A stretch of DNA of 64,000 bases from Paraphysomonas bandaiensis (lineage: Eukaryota; Chrysophyceae), in assembly GCA_965644295.1 (NCBI GenBank), contig CBFFRP010000145.1, positions 62,001 through 126,000 on the forward strand, written 5' to 3'. The notes beneath the pieces were generated by a model. The model did not search any database and was not told the origin of the DNA. It worked only from the letters and a program-made list of their open reading frames with translations. Within the stretch, counting starts at the first letter, position 1; each line of letters begins with the position of its first letter. Shown one piece after another: positions 9,680 to 22,300 of the stretch. The translations under genes and the position numbers were made by a program.

Positions 9680-12632
9680 ATGCGTTCAAGTGTCCCTGTG
9701 ACTCTGATCCGATTAGTCGTTAGTCTCTCTGCGGTGTTCTCAATCTCATCCGAATCATATCCATCTCTGGATGGGTATCCAGCGACAGGTGATATCACGT
9801 CTCTCTTCAGAAGCAGCATTAGATATCGCTCTTATGCGGAGTCTGAACTTGTAGAGAAGCACGAACAGCTTTTCTCCGCTATTCGCAACAGCGCTGACGG
9901 CGACGACAGTATCTTCGTGTTAAAGTACAAAAAGCAATGTGGCCAGTACTGCCATGATAAAGTCTTAGAGGAGACACGTCTGAATGGGAACCATCCCTAC
10001 AGAGTGCTTGATTCTAGCCATGGGCTAATACATAGTTCGTATAACTTTGCCAGCTCCTTATCTAAGAAACTTATAGATGTTGTATTGGACTTTATTCCGA
10101 TGCTACCAGAAATAAAGATCGAAGAAGACGTTTATTCGAGTGTATATTGCACGGAAAATTCATCATATATAGAGTTGCATGTAACGGCTTTATCTTCACA
10201 ACGTAAAGATTTGCGAGAGTTTGCTAGGATATGCACCGACATCGTCTTTCAAACAGACTCTACGGTGGAGCACACATGCGTAATAAGAATTACTTGTGGT
10301 GAACTTAATACGACCGTTAATGCCATAGCATCCCTACCATTTGTTCAATGGATAGAGCTACGACCAAAAGTAAATGTGCATACAATGTGGGCAAATGGCG
10401 TCACCCAGTCTGGCGATGATAGGATACCAATCCTTCATATAGCAAACTTTTCAGGGACTGGTGATATCATTGGTATTGCGGATACAGGAATTGATCAATT
10501 TTCTTGCTTTTTTTATGATGAGGATGTACCTTTTCCTTATGATAAGCATGACCCTTCACACCGAAAAGTTGTCTACTACGAAACTTATGTGGACGATGAG
10601 GACGGCGACGGACATGGCACATACGTTGCTGGTACTGCTGCTGGGAAACCAGTTGATGGAAATGCACAAGAAGATTATCTTGGTGCTGCCTTTAATAGTA
10701 AAATTGCATTCTTTGATATTGGGGACTCAAGTGGGGCTCTTAAATTGCCATCAAACATCAATACAGGCCTTTTTGAACACCTGTACGACGTCGGTGCAAA
10801 AATACAGAGCATGTCGTGGGGTTCGTCATCGAATAAGTACACCACTGATGCAAGGTATGATGTATGTCAGTGAAGCGTTAAGAGTATAATACCAATAAGT
10901 ACTTAGTGATGTGTTCTTGCGGTGTATAGTACTATTGCCATTGTATGACTGAATTTTATTGTTAGCCGATCAGAAACTGATATTGTCAATTATGGTGTAG
11001 GAATGTGGATGTGTTCATGTGGAATAATCCCGACGCCCTGATACTTGTCGCAGCTGGAAACTCTGGTGACCTTGGTCCCAACTCCGTGGGGTCTCCAGCA
11101 ACGAGTAAGAACTGTATTGCGGTAGGAGCCAGCTTGAACTCCCATACCAGTTGGGAATCTTATGGCGTGGACACGGATGAGTATTCGTCTTTCGGTCAAG
11201 ACTCTTTAGCTTTTTTCTCTTCCCGAGGCCCAACTTCGGATGGGCGACTAAAGCCCGATTTATGTGCAGTCGGTAGGTATAAATGAAACTTATCTGATTA
11301 GACTTGTTTTGTGTCTTTAATCTTAAGTAGTATGCCACTTTGTTGGTTTTACCTTGTGATACATATAACCGTTTCATTACCTTACTGCTCATGCCCACTG
11401 CTTGTAGGTTGGTATATTGCTACGGCGGCTAGTAAATATCCTTCCAATGGGAAGGAACACTGTCGAACCTCTGCAACCCAAGGCACTTCATTCTCTAGCC
11501 CTCTCTTAGGGGGGACCGCAGTACTTGTGAGGGAGTACTTTCTTTCCGGGTACTATCCCTCAGGATTTCGAAACCCAAGTGATGGTTTTACGCCTTCGGG
11601 TGCGCTCATTAAGGCGCTACTTATCAACAGTGCGAGGGAACTTGATACTATTCAGAATGGTGATGGGTCGACGGAGAAGACATCATTAGGAGATGATAAC
11701 CAGGGCTATGGTAGAGTACAGATTAACCGAGGACTATCTTTCTCAGTCAATGCAACTCGAGAAGGTATTTGTGTAGCGCGTTGTTTCAAAAACTAACCAT
11801 AGTAGTGCTGTTACGACCGCAGACATGGTTTTACATATGCTATGTTTGTGTTCTAAGTTACACTTAGGACTGACGTTCTTCGTTATGGGTGCGGCTGATA
11901 GTGGGAGTGAGCATTACGCTGAACTATCTGACGGTGACAGTCCTCATGAATATACCTTCACAACTATGGATTCTGCTGACGTCAGTCCAGTGCGTGTCAC
12001 ACTAGCTTACACGGTAAGACTGCACAATATGTATGTAATCTGAATGGTTGCAAGTCTCCGTATAGAGTCAGCCGTACACCGCAACTCGATATACTAGCGA
12101 TGCTGATTCAGCAAATGTGTGCTTAGATATGCATTTATGTGTACAGGACTTTTATGGAACAGTTGGTGCTGCTAAGGCATTGGTAAACGATTTGGACCTA
12201 AGACTCTTCAATGACACACACTCGTTCTACCCTATGATAACTAATGAAGATGGAAAGTATGATAGGATAAATAATGTTGAGGTGATTGTCCTGAGTAGAC
12301 CTGCACGCAACGCGACATATACTGTGACAGTAACTCCCCATTCTATATCGCGCACTCAGCCGTACGCTCTTGTCATCACCGGAGAAATTGGAAGAATCGA
12401 CTATTCACTGCCTGACGACAATTATTTTTTATATATTTTAGGGGCACTACTGGTTATAATCATCGCTGCCTCTGTAGTTGTAGTGTGTATATGTGTTTCT
12501 TCTCACAGAAAGAGACAGAAAGAAAAGGCCGCTAGAGTAGGGACAGAAATTTCTGGTACGAAGAATGTTCGACAGCAGAATACATCAATTCCTATGAATG
12601 TCGGACCTTCTGAACCTGAGATAATTCTTTGA
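9680..12632 (+). CDS. Subtilisin-like serine protease (S8), signal peptide and C-terminal membrane anchor
   Basis: Secretory-pathway subtilase of about 811 residues in five exons: 9680-10854, 11001-11272, 11408-11764, 11868-12013, 12147-12632. ATG 9680 opens a signal peptide ([20 protein letters not shown]). The catalytic set is complete: Asp268 in IADTGID, His312 in GHGTYVAG, oxyanion Asn412 in AAGNSGD and Ser510 in [21 protein letters not shown] also marks the S8 fold. A ~200-residue propeptide-like region precedes the Asp. Downstream is a beta-rich domain ([15 protein letters not shown]) like that after the catalytic unit of KP-43-type subtilases. One transmembrane helix at about 743-767 and a basic cytosolic tail follow, so the protease would face the lumen or outside. 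An acidic [10 protein letters not shown] run before the His may bind calcium. All introns are GT-AG (103-146 nt) and keep frame. Confidence 0.9.
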
Positions 12633-12941
12633 AGCGTACTTTTTTGTGTTATTATATACATTTCTTATATGATGGGGCGTTGATGCAGACAGGCGACGTC
12701 GACAATATAATATTGCCAATTGATGTGTATAATCTATTGGTTTATTAGGAATGTGCTATTCCATCTCATATTTAGTCACACTTGAGCAAATGGTCCGATC
12801 TCAATTAAATTGTAGTTTTTATGGTGTAAAAATCAATGATGTTTGACACTTTAATAAGCTTATTTTTTTTATTAGTCAGCATTATATTGAATATACCCTC
12901 TACGAAGTTTGATTGGCACTTTTTGTGATGTTCTGGGGGAT

Positions 12942-13263
12942 GACAAAGACGTCTACGCAAGTGAAACTAGTTAGTGTCCCTTGTTCCGCACAAGTATTTG
13001 GCTATGAGTGGGCAGAACAATATCTGCTGACTTTATATGATATATGCGGGAGTATATGATATATTCCTGGGTACTTATCCCCCACATGACACCACGAAAA
13101 GGTGCGAGTCTGACTTTGTTGAGGGTTTGAATTATATACAAACATTCTGATTGCTCTTGCATTTGCTTTTTATAGAGGGGATTGTTGCTCCTTGGTGCTT
13201 GCAGCGACGCACAAATAGTTCTCGTAGCTCTAAATAGTAGATTCGTAGCACTAGTTTTCATTA
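12942..13263 (+). repeat. Dispersed repeat copy A (modules X and Y)
   Basis: Module X (about 12942-13128) recurs inverted at 13428-13601 and direct at about 29440-29615. Shared landmarks are GGCTATGAGTGGGCAGA, ATCCCCCA and CACGAAAAGGTGCGAGTC. Module Y (about 13185-13263; GACGCACAA..., ends near GTAGCACTAGTTTT) recurs at 13668, 29205 (inverted) and 43222. Non-coding, MITE-like. Boundaries were set by eye. Confidence 0.75.
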
Positions 13264-13427
13264 GATTATTTCAATTTAGTAGCTCATTGCTTACACGTCC
13301 ACTGTTAATTGTTAATAATAAGGCATTGAATATATGGGCAGTGCTATAAGCAGCAAAAACGTATAAAATAATATCTACTGAAATTTGTTCAGAAATAATG
13401 AAGAAATAGTACATACGTACATACACC

Positions 13428-13745
13428 TCCAACAAAGTCAGACTTGCACCTTCTCGTAGTTATGGGGGATAAGTACCAGATTCCCCGGGAAGCTAACGTG
13501 AGTCGCGTATATAGTATGCAGATATTGTTCTGCCCACTCATAGCCAAATGCTTGTGTGGTACAAGGGACACTAACTAGTGTCACTTGCGTAGATGTCTTT
13601 GGGCCTTGACGAATAAACAGGCATCCGGGATATTGGGCTGCCTTAAGGACAGAGAGCGATAGTGGTTGCACCTTGATGCTTGCGGTGGCGCACAAGCAGC
13701 TTTCGTAGCACAAAATAGTAGGATACCAGAGTTGAGCACTAGCTA
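13428..13745. repeat. Dispersed repeat copy B (X inverted, Y direct)
   Basis: Module X here is the reverse complement of copy A, with similarity to copy C running on to about 13632. Module Y (13668-13745; GGCGCACAAGCAGCTTTCGTAGC) is in the same direction as in copy A. The change in relative orientation suggests separate mobile pieces or an internal inversion. Confidence 0.75.
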
Positions 13746-13900
13746 GTTAAATTGTTTTGCTACAGTAGTTCTGACTCTTGACTCTTACACGCCCATCGCT
13801 AATAATCAGACATTCACTACTATAGTACATACAAAGTTCGCCACATTGCTACATTTAATTACACGATTGCAACAAGATATTCACCGTTGGTGTAATTCAT

Positions 13901-15795
13901 TTATGCTACTCTAAGATACTGCTTTTCTAAATTTGCCGCTGCTTCGCGATAAGCCGCCCCTAAAGCCCACTCAATACCAGATCCATCAATACTTTGCTGC
14001 ACTGTAATGACCTTATCCTCTTCGAGCCCAATACCATGTGTAAGGAATAAATAAGCATACGAGGAAGTAAAACACCATCGAGAATTTTGCTCTTTGGGAG
14101 AACTGTCTCGAGGGAGAGATGAAGCAACTTTGTCCCACGACATCCCACATACTTCCTGTGCAGAATCCAGGAATTCTTTAGGAGAAGTAGTCAAGGGAAA
14201 GCTCGTGATACGAGGTGAAGTGGAAGAATAAACAGGATCATGTCCTGCCGGCATTGTACCTAGCCCACTTGCAGCGTAAAAAAAGTTCTCAAATACCAAT
14301 ACATTTTTCGAATGTCGCACAAAAGACGGCTGATATATACAGTTGAAAGAAGTGGTGTCAATGTCTTCTACGCAATGGGCAGACTTCTCTCCATTACGCA
14401 GAGGAAACAATAGCCCTTCGATAGCTTGATGACACTTATCAGCCTTTTCATCTGATCCACCAACTACATGAAACTTCCCCACTGGCCCAGAATACACGTC
14501 TTTACTAGCTTTCCCTACCTCTCTAAAGTATCCAGGATTCAGACATGGATCTGCCAAAGTGGCCGGTTCAGTGCTTTGGCTGTCGCGCTGAGCCTTTTCT
14601 TGACTAGAAATTAAATGTGTATTTAGAGAAGCCCGTGCCTGATCAGCCCCATATCCCAAGTAAGAATGGGTGTAAAGCTGAAAACGCTTTCCTTGAATCG
14701 TGAAGGTGTACTGGAAATCTTTCTGTGTGGAGGGAATGTCATCGACATTGCTCACGATCTGCGTCACCTACCAAACAACTATATAAGAACTACACGTAGA
14801 CAATAAATAACATGTCAGTAACTCAGTTTCATATCTGCTGTGGTTTCTATATCTTGTACGAATACTTAAATAATGCAAATATTTCACACTACAAAGACAA
14901 GGAAATACCTGTGTGCTGGCGCCACCCATTTCAACCACGGCATAGGCCCTTTCCGGCGTAGGAGCACTTTTTGAATCACTAAAGGGTCCAATAACATGTT
15001 TCATGTAGTTAACGGATATCCACCCAAATGCTCCCTCTTCTATACCAGGAATTACTTGAGCAAATTCCGGTTGAAAAAAAAAGGGAGAGTTGTTCGAATT
15101 CCCGAGAAATTCTCGCACAGAAGACAAAATTGCATCCTGTGCATTATCATTTAGCATCCTCAGACCGGCAGTAGCCTTAAGCCATATAGGAGTATTAGCC
15201 CACTCAGATTCGGGGACTTCTTCTTTCATAAAGTCGATGAGACCCTGAAGAGATGCTCCAGCATCAGAAGGATTCATTGCAAAGGAGCTGAGCCCAGGCT
15301 TGACCTACGTTAGGCAGGCATTATTATATGTATTTTTTCATACAATATTACCTTCTTTGAGGAATGTTTGGGTAGGATATAGAGAGGCCCGCCCTCGGAG
15401 CCCAGCAACCCGTAACGAAACACATGGGCTCTGCATCCGCTACTGCCGGCATCTATCATACCCAAGTAGCTATAGCTATCTCTGTCCAACCCTTCAATTT
15501 CTATCTCTGATACACTGGCAGGGAGCACCTTGGGCCCTCTATAAGTACCTGAATACAGCTGCATATACCCGTACAGAGGGATGTATGGAAGAATAAGAGA
15601 ACTGCACGCCGCTAGTGCATAAAAAACTACAATAAGCAATAGCAGGAAAGCTGCTACTTTCCCGACAGAACGTCGCAGCGGGATATTCGGCTTACTCTTG
15701 CTGCCGTACATTAAACTTAATTGTGTCCCATATCTAAAATCCACAACCAAATCACCCCTCAAAATATACATACCGGCATACATACATACATACAT
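13901..15795 (-). CDS. Apyrase / ectonucleoside triphosphate diphosphohydrolase (GDA1/CD39 family)
   Basis: Would hydrolyse extracellular or lumenal nucleoside tri- and diphosphates. Three exons on the minus strand: 15795 (or 15711)-15352, 15304-14909, 14767-13901, with 47- and 141-nt introns. With the ATG at 15711 the protein has 540 residues and a transmembrane anchor at about 19-41 (AAFLLLLIVVFYALAACSSL). The upstream ATG at 15795 lies in the adjoining (TACA)n tract and would add MYVCMYAGM..., which looks artefactual. Apyrase-conserved regions are visible in order: ACR1 GMIDAGSSGCR (85-94), then KPGLSSFA, ACR2 LKATAGLRML, ACR3 GIEEGAFGWISVNY, ACR4 VVEMGGASTQ and an ACR5-like GSGIEWALG near the C-terminus. 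No second TM helix at the C-terminus, so it is a type II-like single-pass enzyme. Transcribed divergently from the dynein gene, with the microsatellite between them. Confidence 0.9.
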
Positions 15796-16033
15796 ACATA
15801 CATACCTACATACCTACATACCTACATACATACACATACATATATACATACATACATACATACATACATACATACATACATACATACATACATACATACA
15901 TACATACATACATACATACATACATACATACATACATACATACATACATACATACATACATACATACATACATACATACATACATACATACATACATACA
16001 TACATACATACATACATACATACATACATACAT
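15777..16033. repeat. (TACA)n microsatellite
   Basis: About 60 tetranucleotide units, nearly perfect after a few TACC interruptions at 15807-15830. It lies just upstream of the apyrase start and ~270 bp upstream of the dynein start. All six frames stay open through it, which makes spurious Thr-Tyr-Ile-His or Met-Tyr-Val-Cys ORFs. Confidence 0.98.
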
Positions 16034-16300
16034 GGATGTAACCGTTTCGAATGGAAGTTGATCACTGAAACTGAAAATGTGGAGGTGGTAGTGTGTGTAG
16101 GCAGCTATCTATCTATCCGTGTGTATATGTATGTATATGTATATATATGGAGTGTTTAGTTGATATCACACTCTCATACAGCTGTGCAGTAACTGCTTAT
16201 CAATTGAACGACCTTACGCTTAACCGAAATATACGATACAACTTATGCTTAATTTATGGGTCATGTGTGTTTAATTAATATCTTTTGAGATAATTGAAGC
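16034..16300. promoter_or_regulatory. Divergent intergenic region, apyrase / dynein
   Basis: This spacer, with the microsatellite, must contain the upstream regions of both divergent genes. I see no core-promoter motif I can defend. Confidence 0.3.
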
Positions 16301-19300
16301 ATGGAGATTAATACTGATTCAAGTGGCGCCCACCACTCCCCTGTGGTCTATCGCTCACCGAAACAGAAGAAAGGTTTCCCTGCCAAGCCTGTAGATCCGA
16401 CGCACACATTGGCCTCATCCATGAGGCACAATCCTGTACCTGATGTTATCGAACCCAAAGGTTTGACAAATAATATGACACTTACTTTTTAATACATGTT
16501 TTCAGTGTTCGCTCCTTATGAAACTCTTCCTGGTCATGCACCAAGACGCATTGAAGTGGAACGCAAGAAAAGACTTTATGCTAGTGTCGATATAGCGGAA
16601 ATATTAAATGAAAAAGGAGTTGTCGTTTATTTGGAGGGAAGGACTCAGAATCAGAGCAAAGATGCTCTGGAGTTGCACCTTTTCGACAACACGGAATTTG
16701 AATGTCGACCAATCGAAGATTGGATTAAACTTGTAAGGAATGCATCAGCTGGATTACCTGCTAGAGCTGTAAAATACGACTCCAGAGGTCGTATTACATG
16801 GCAATCATGCACCGTAAATGATTACGATGATGAGAAGAACGAGTTCAGGGTGATTTTTGATGATATTGCAGATGATAGTGGTCAGTCAGCCGACGAGTCA
16901 TCGGAAGAACACAAGAAGAACGATTTATATTTACACCGCATGTTTATATGTTTTGATGCCGAAAACCCTGTGGATTATTGCCGACGAATGGAAGATGCGG
17001 TAAGTCGAGAAAAGCGTGTGAAGGAGTTGATGGCGCTGAATCTTTACGCGGACTGTATGCCTGTGGACAACCTGAAGCCTCTTGATAGTGAACAAGTGAA
17101 TCGTATACTCGAAAACTCCATGAATCTTGAGAAACTCAGGAGTAACACTGCTCTAGACTCTATATCACTTCTTCAGCAGTACAACCTTAACCATATGCGC
17201 ACTCTAAATAAATTAGTGTTGGCGCGTACGATGCAGACCCGTTTGCATGATGTTCAAATGGTCCAGACTGCTAGCACTGACTGTACTCTACTTCAGGAAC
17301 ACTGGCATTTACCTGTAGTTTCTAATATGGCAGACTTCCCTGCTGAATATGGGTTTGATGACAGGAAGAAAGCCTTCAAGTTCAACTCATTACTCAGCAA
17401 GAGTGAGGCTATAAGTATTGTCTCACAAGTACAGAAGGAAAATTATAGTATTAAGAGAGGCACATTCTTTTCTGTTCCTGAAAAGACTGTCCGCTTAGAG
17501 GAATATACTCTCACGCAGCAAAATTCATTGTCCAACGCAGCAAGTCATATCAAAGATATCTGGATTAATTCCACGACAGCCACAGTGAAGAGGTTCCTGA
17601 AGGATGTGAAGAAAGGGTGGTACAATATTGAAGAGAGCAACGTGGAAGTTTACATGTTCTCCAAACTTCGCAAGTTTATGTTCCGTATTAATTTTATGAT
17701 GGAAGATACTATTCGTGATTTCCTCATGCAGAACCTACACGATTACATGGTTGCGATTACTCGCTGCTGTCCCTCGAAGGTTCATGTGAAGAGCAACGAC
17801 ACGGTAGATGTCGAATGCGAGCGACTTCCCCTGCTCACTGTAGACCTCAAGTTCATTAGTGCAGTACAGACGGAGGATCAAGGATTGGTTCCCGCACATT
17901 TCCTGTACGCCTCTTCGCCACAGTCTTTCGTTGACGCCATTCTACATCCGTTCGATCAGGTATTCGAGATGCTAAAGGGAATCGTCAAAGTAGAGCGACG
18001 GGTCATGAAAAATCTCTTCTGGAGCCACGATCCGATTATGCGTGTTCCTCATTCTTCGGAGGATTGGGTTCAGTCATTGAGGGAAATGATTACTCAGTCA
18101 TTGCATAACTCAATATTGGTTCCCATGGAACAGTACCTCAATACTTTGTCCCCTTTTCTTGACCTGATATCTATTGATATCGATGACTACATACTGCAAG
18201 CAGAAAATAAATATTGCCCGGCGGAAGGTAATCTTGATTTGACGGGACTTTGCAATCTCGCAAAGAAGCATAACGCGGATGCGGAAACTGTGTTTAATGC
18301 CTTTCCATCGACCATCAGCCTCGGAATTGTTCTCGTTGACCTGAAGGCGCTAAAGAAAATGCTCGCTAACATGCATACTTCTATTGCTACCAGACTCTTT
18401 GAGGTCCAAGTTCGTGCCATGCGTAATTACGCTGAAAATATTCAAAGCGAGTTTCGTACGATGTTTGATAAAATCAGTGTTACACCAGCTAACGTGGAGC
18501 ATCTGGCTGAAGTCCGCGAGTATCTGGCTACCGTTCCTCAATTGGTGCAGGGTATGACTGATAAAATTCACAAAAACGAAATGCATTTTTCTCTCCTCGC
18601 CGATGCGAAGTGTCGACTTAGTGTTGATGACATGGATATTCAGTGGGAAGTTACAGGATGGCCCCTAAAAATATCTACGGAGATCGCCACTCAGGAGAAG
18701 GCATTCCGCGTCTTGGAGGCACAATTCAGACATACAATGGAGGAAGAACAAGAAGACTTTGCTCACACATTGTCTTCTCTGCAGGTGGAAGTTAGTAAAC
18801 TGAAAGACTTGACACAGCTCAGTGCTGCTCCGCAAAATGCTGAAACTGTCAGGCGTATAAAGACATCTCTCAAAACAGCAGAAGAAATGTCTCGTAAGTT
18901 TCTTTCCCGAGAAGTTCTATTTGGTGTAACGGAATTGACTGAGTACAATGAAATAAATGAGATATCGCGTGTACTGGACCCGTTTTACGACCTTTGGGAT
19001 AGCGCTGAGAAGTGGCTGAGCAACAAAGAAAAGTGGACTAATGGCCCTTTCACTGAGCTTGATGCGGAAGGTCTGGAGCAAAGCGTAGGTACCCTACAAA
19101 GAAATTTAAACAAGTCGGGCAAGACATTTGAAAGATTGAATCTTTCACAATGCAACATCATAGCTGAACAAGTGCGCAGTGAAGTGGAGGAGTTCAGACC
19201 AAAGGTTCCGCTCATCACTGCTCTTCGCAACCCTGGAATGCGTGATAGACACTGGGATGACCTCAGTGCAAAACTAGAAGTTGACATTCCTAAAGATAAG

Positions 19301-22300
19301 GCAGAGTTGACATTGCAGAAATTATGCGATATGGGTTTTCTGGATAACTTAGAAAATATCCAGAAAGTATCAGAAAAGGCTGGTAAAGAATTTGGAATTG
19401 AAAAAGCGCTAGACAAGATGCAATCCGCTTGGGAAACAGTTCCTTTGGTTGTTGATGGATACCGTGACACTGGAACGTATATTTTGAAGGGCATTGATGA
19501 ATACATGTCACTCCTGGATGAGCACATTACTATGACGCAGGCAATGGCATTTTCTGCGTTTAAAGGACCTTTTGAGGAACGGATCGACAAGTGGAATTCG
19601 ACACTACAAGTCGTATCTGAAGTTATTGATGAGTGGACACAGTTGCAGCGCAACTGGCTATATTTGCAGCCAATATTTGACTCTGCGGACATTAACAAGC
19701 AACTTCCCCAAGAAGGAAAACGTTTCTCCACAGTTGACAAATATTGGAAACAGACCATGGGCAGTGCATCTAAGGGGGTCATGACCATCCGTTTTTGTGA
19801 TGATGCGCGTCTGCTGGATAGATTTAGGGAGGGGAATAAGCTTTTAGAGATGGTGCAGAAAGGCTTAGCAGATTATTTAGAAACAAAACGGGCAGGTTTT
19901 TCGAGGTTTTACTTTCTTTCCAATGATGAATTACTAGAAATTCTCTCTGAAACTAAAGATCCTCTCCGAGTCCAGCCTCATCTCAGAAAGTGTTTTGAGG
20001 GTATTAAAGGCGTAGACTTTCAACCAGACCTCACTATCACGGGCATGACAAGTCCAGAAGGCGAGAAGGTACCTTATTTGACTGCTGTGGATCCGAAAAA
20101 TAAAAATATTGAGCATTGGATGGTTGAAGTAATGAATGCTATGATTGAGTCCGTTCGTGACAACATGATATCTGCAATTTTGGACTACACAGAAACTCCT
20201 CGTACCGAGTGGATGCAGAAGTGGGCCGCACAGTGTGTTCTGAATGGCTCCCAGTTTCACTGGACACGTGAAGCTGAGGCAGCCATGGTTGAATTTGGGA
20301 ATGATGGCGTATGGAAGTATTACGAGCAGCTTTGTAAACAACTTGCAGACATGGTTATTCTTATCCGAGGTAAAATTTCGAAACTCGCACGAGTGACTGT
20401 TGGTGCGCTTGCTGTTGTCGATGTTCACGCCAGAGATGTTCAAAAGAAGATGGCTGAGGCTAATGTTAGTAATGTTTCTGACTTTGACTGGATTGCACAG
20501 ATGAGATATTACTGGAGTGGAGACATCTCCAATAGAGAAGGGGACTTTGATGTTATTATGGTGTCATCAAAGCGCAAGTACGGCTTCGAGTACTTGGGAA
20601 ATACCTTCAGACTTGTGATTACTCCTCTGACTGATAAGTGTTATCTCACTCTTATGGGTGCTCTGCAGATGATATTGGGAGGAGCACCTGCAGGCCCTGC
20701 TGGAACTGGAAAGACAGAAACTACTAAAGATTTAGCCAAAGCCTTGGCTAAACAGTGTGTTGTTTTCAACTGTTCGGATGGTCTTGACTATATGGCCATG
20801 GGCAAATTCTTCAAGGGATTGGCTTCCTCGGGGGCATGGGCGTGCTTTGATGAGTTTAACCGTATTAACATCGAGGTGCTTTCGGTGATTGCTCAGCAAG
20901 TTATTCAACTGCAATCCACAGTGCAACGAGGAGAAACTAGAACCATGTTTGAAGGGACTGACATATTCGTCAATCCAGAGTTTGCAGTGTTTATCACAAT
21001 GAATCCTGGGTATGCTGGTCGTGCTGAATTACCGGATAACCTCGAAGCCCTATTTCGCCCAGTTGCTATGATGGTTCCTGATTATGGCCTCATTGGCGAA
21101 ATCATGCTTTTCAGTTACGGATACATGGAGAATAGAAAGTGTGCTTTGAAAATGGTTGCCACATTCCGTTTGTGTTCAGAGCAGTTATCTTCCCAAGACC
21201 ATTATGATTATGGCATGCGTGCAGTTAAAACTGTGATTACAGCTGCTGGTAATTTAAAAAGAGCCAGTCCGGAAGAGAATGAAGAAGCTCTGTTGATGAG
21301 AGCGCTTCAAGATGTTAATATCCCAAAATTTCTTGCCCATGATCTTCCCCTATTTGCTGGTATCCTGAGTGACCTTTTCCCCGGAATTCAACGACCTGCA
21401 TTTGACTATGGCCCATTAATTGTGTCTCTTAAATCATCAATAGCGAAGAAAAATTTACAGCCAATTGAGGTGTTCTTATTGAAGAATATCGAGCTTTATG
21501 AGATGATATGTGTTCGGCACGGCCTCATGGTTGTTGGCCCTACTGGAGGTGGAAAGTCATCGAATATTCGTGTCCTTGCTGATGCATTAAGCAGTCTCAA
21601 GGCAAAAGACATCACAGGAAATCGCTACGAAAAGACACGCATCTTTCATTTAAATCCGAAATCAATAAAAATGGGGCAACTGTATGGTGAGTTCGACGAA
21701 AATACTCATGAGTGGCAGGATGGAATCCTTTGCGTGTTAATAAGAAAGTGTATTAAGGAGGATAATTCTAATCTGAAATGGATGCTGTTTGATGGTCCCG
21801 TGGATGCAATTTGGATCGAAAATATGAATACTGTGTTAGATGACAATAAAAAATTGTGTTTGACTTCGGGAGAAATTATTCAGTTGTCCGACCCGATGAC
21901 GATGATGTTTGAGCCAGAAGATCTGGCTGTAGCATCTCCAGCTACTGTGTCTAGATGTGGTATGGTCTACATGGAGCCTACTTCTCTGGGTTATGACGTT
22001 TTACTTCAAAGTTGGTTGGTCAAAACACCAGAAACTCTAGGATCTGCTCTTCGTGGGAAGCTGCAGATGCTGTTCGACAAATTTGTACCAAGTTTACTGG
22101 GATTCTTAAGAAGATATTGCGTTGAGCCGTTGCCCACTGTAAACAATTGTCTGGTTGAAGCCCTTTTTCACCTTCTCGACACATTCCTTGCTGACTACTA
22201 TGAACATGAGGACGGGGCAGAGAACAAAACCCTGGCTGAAGTTGAAAAATTTCTCAGTCAGATTGAGTCTGTGTTCGTCTTCTGCTTGTGTTGGTCAATT

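Noticed and set aside
15698-16159. Long Thr-Tyr-Ile-His and Met-Tyr-Val-Cys repeat ORFs on both strands
   Set aside because: They are translations of the (TACA)n microsatellite, open in every frame; no independent coding signal.
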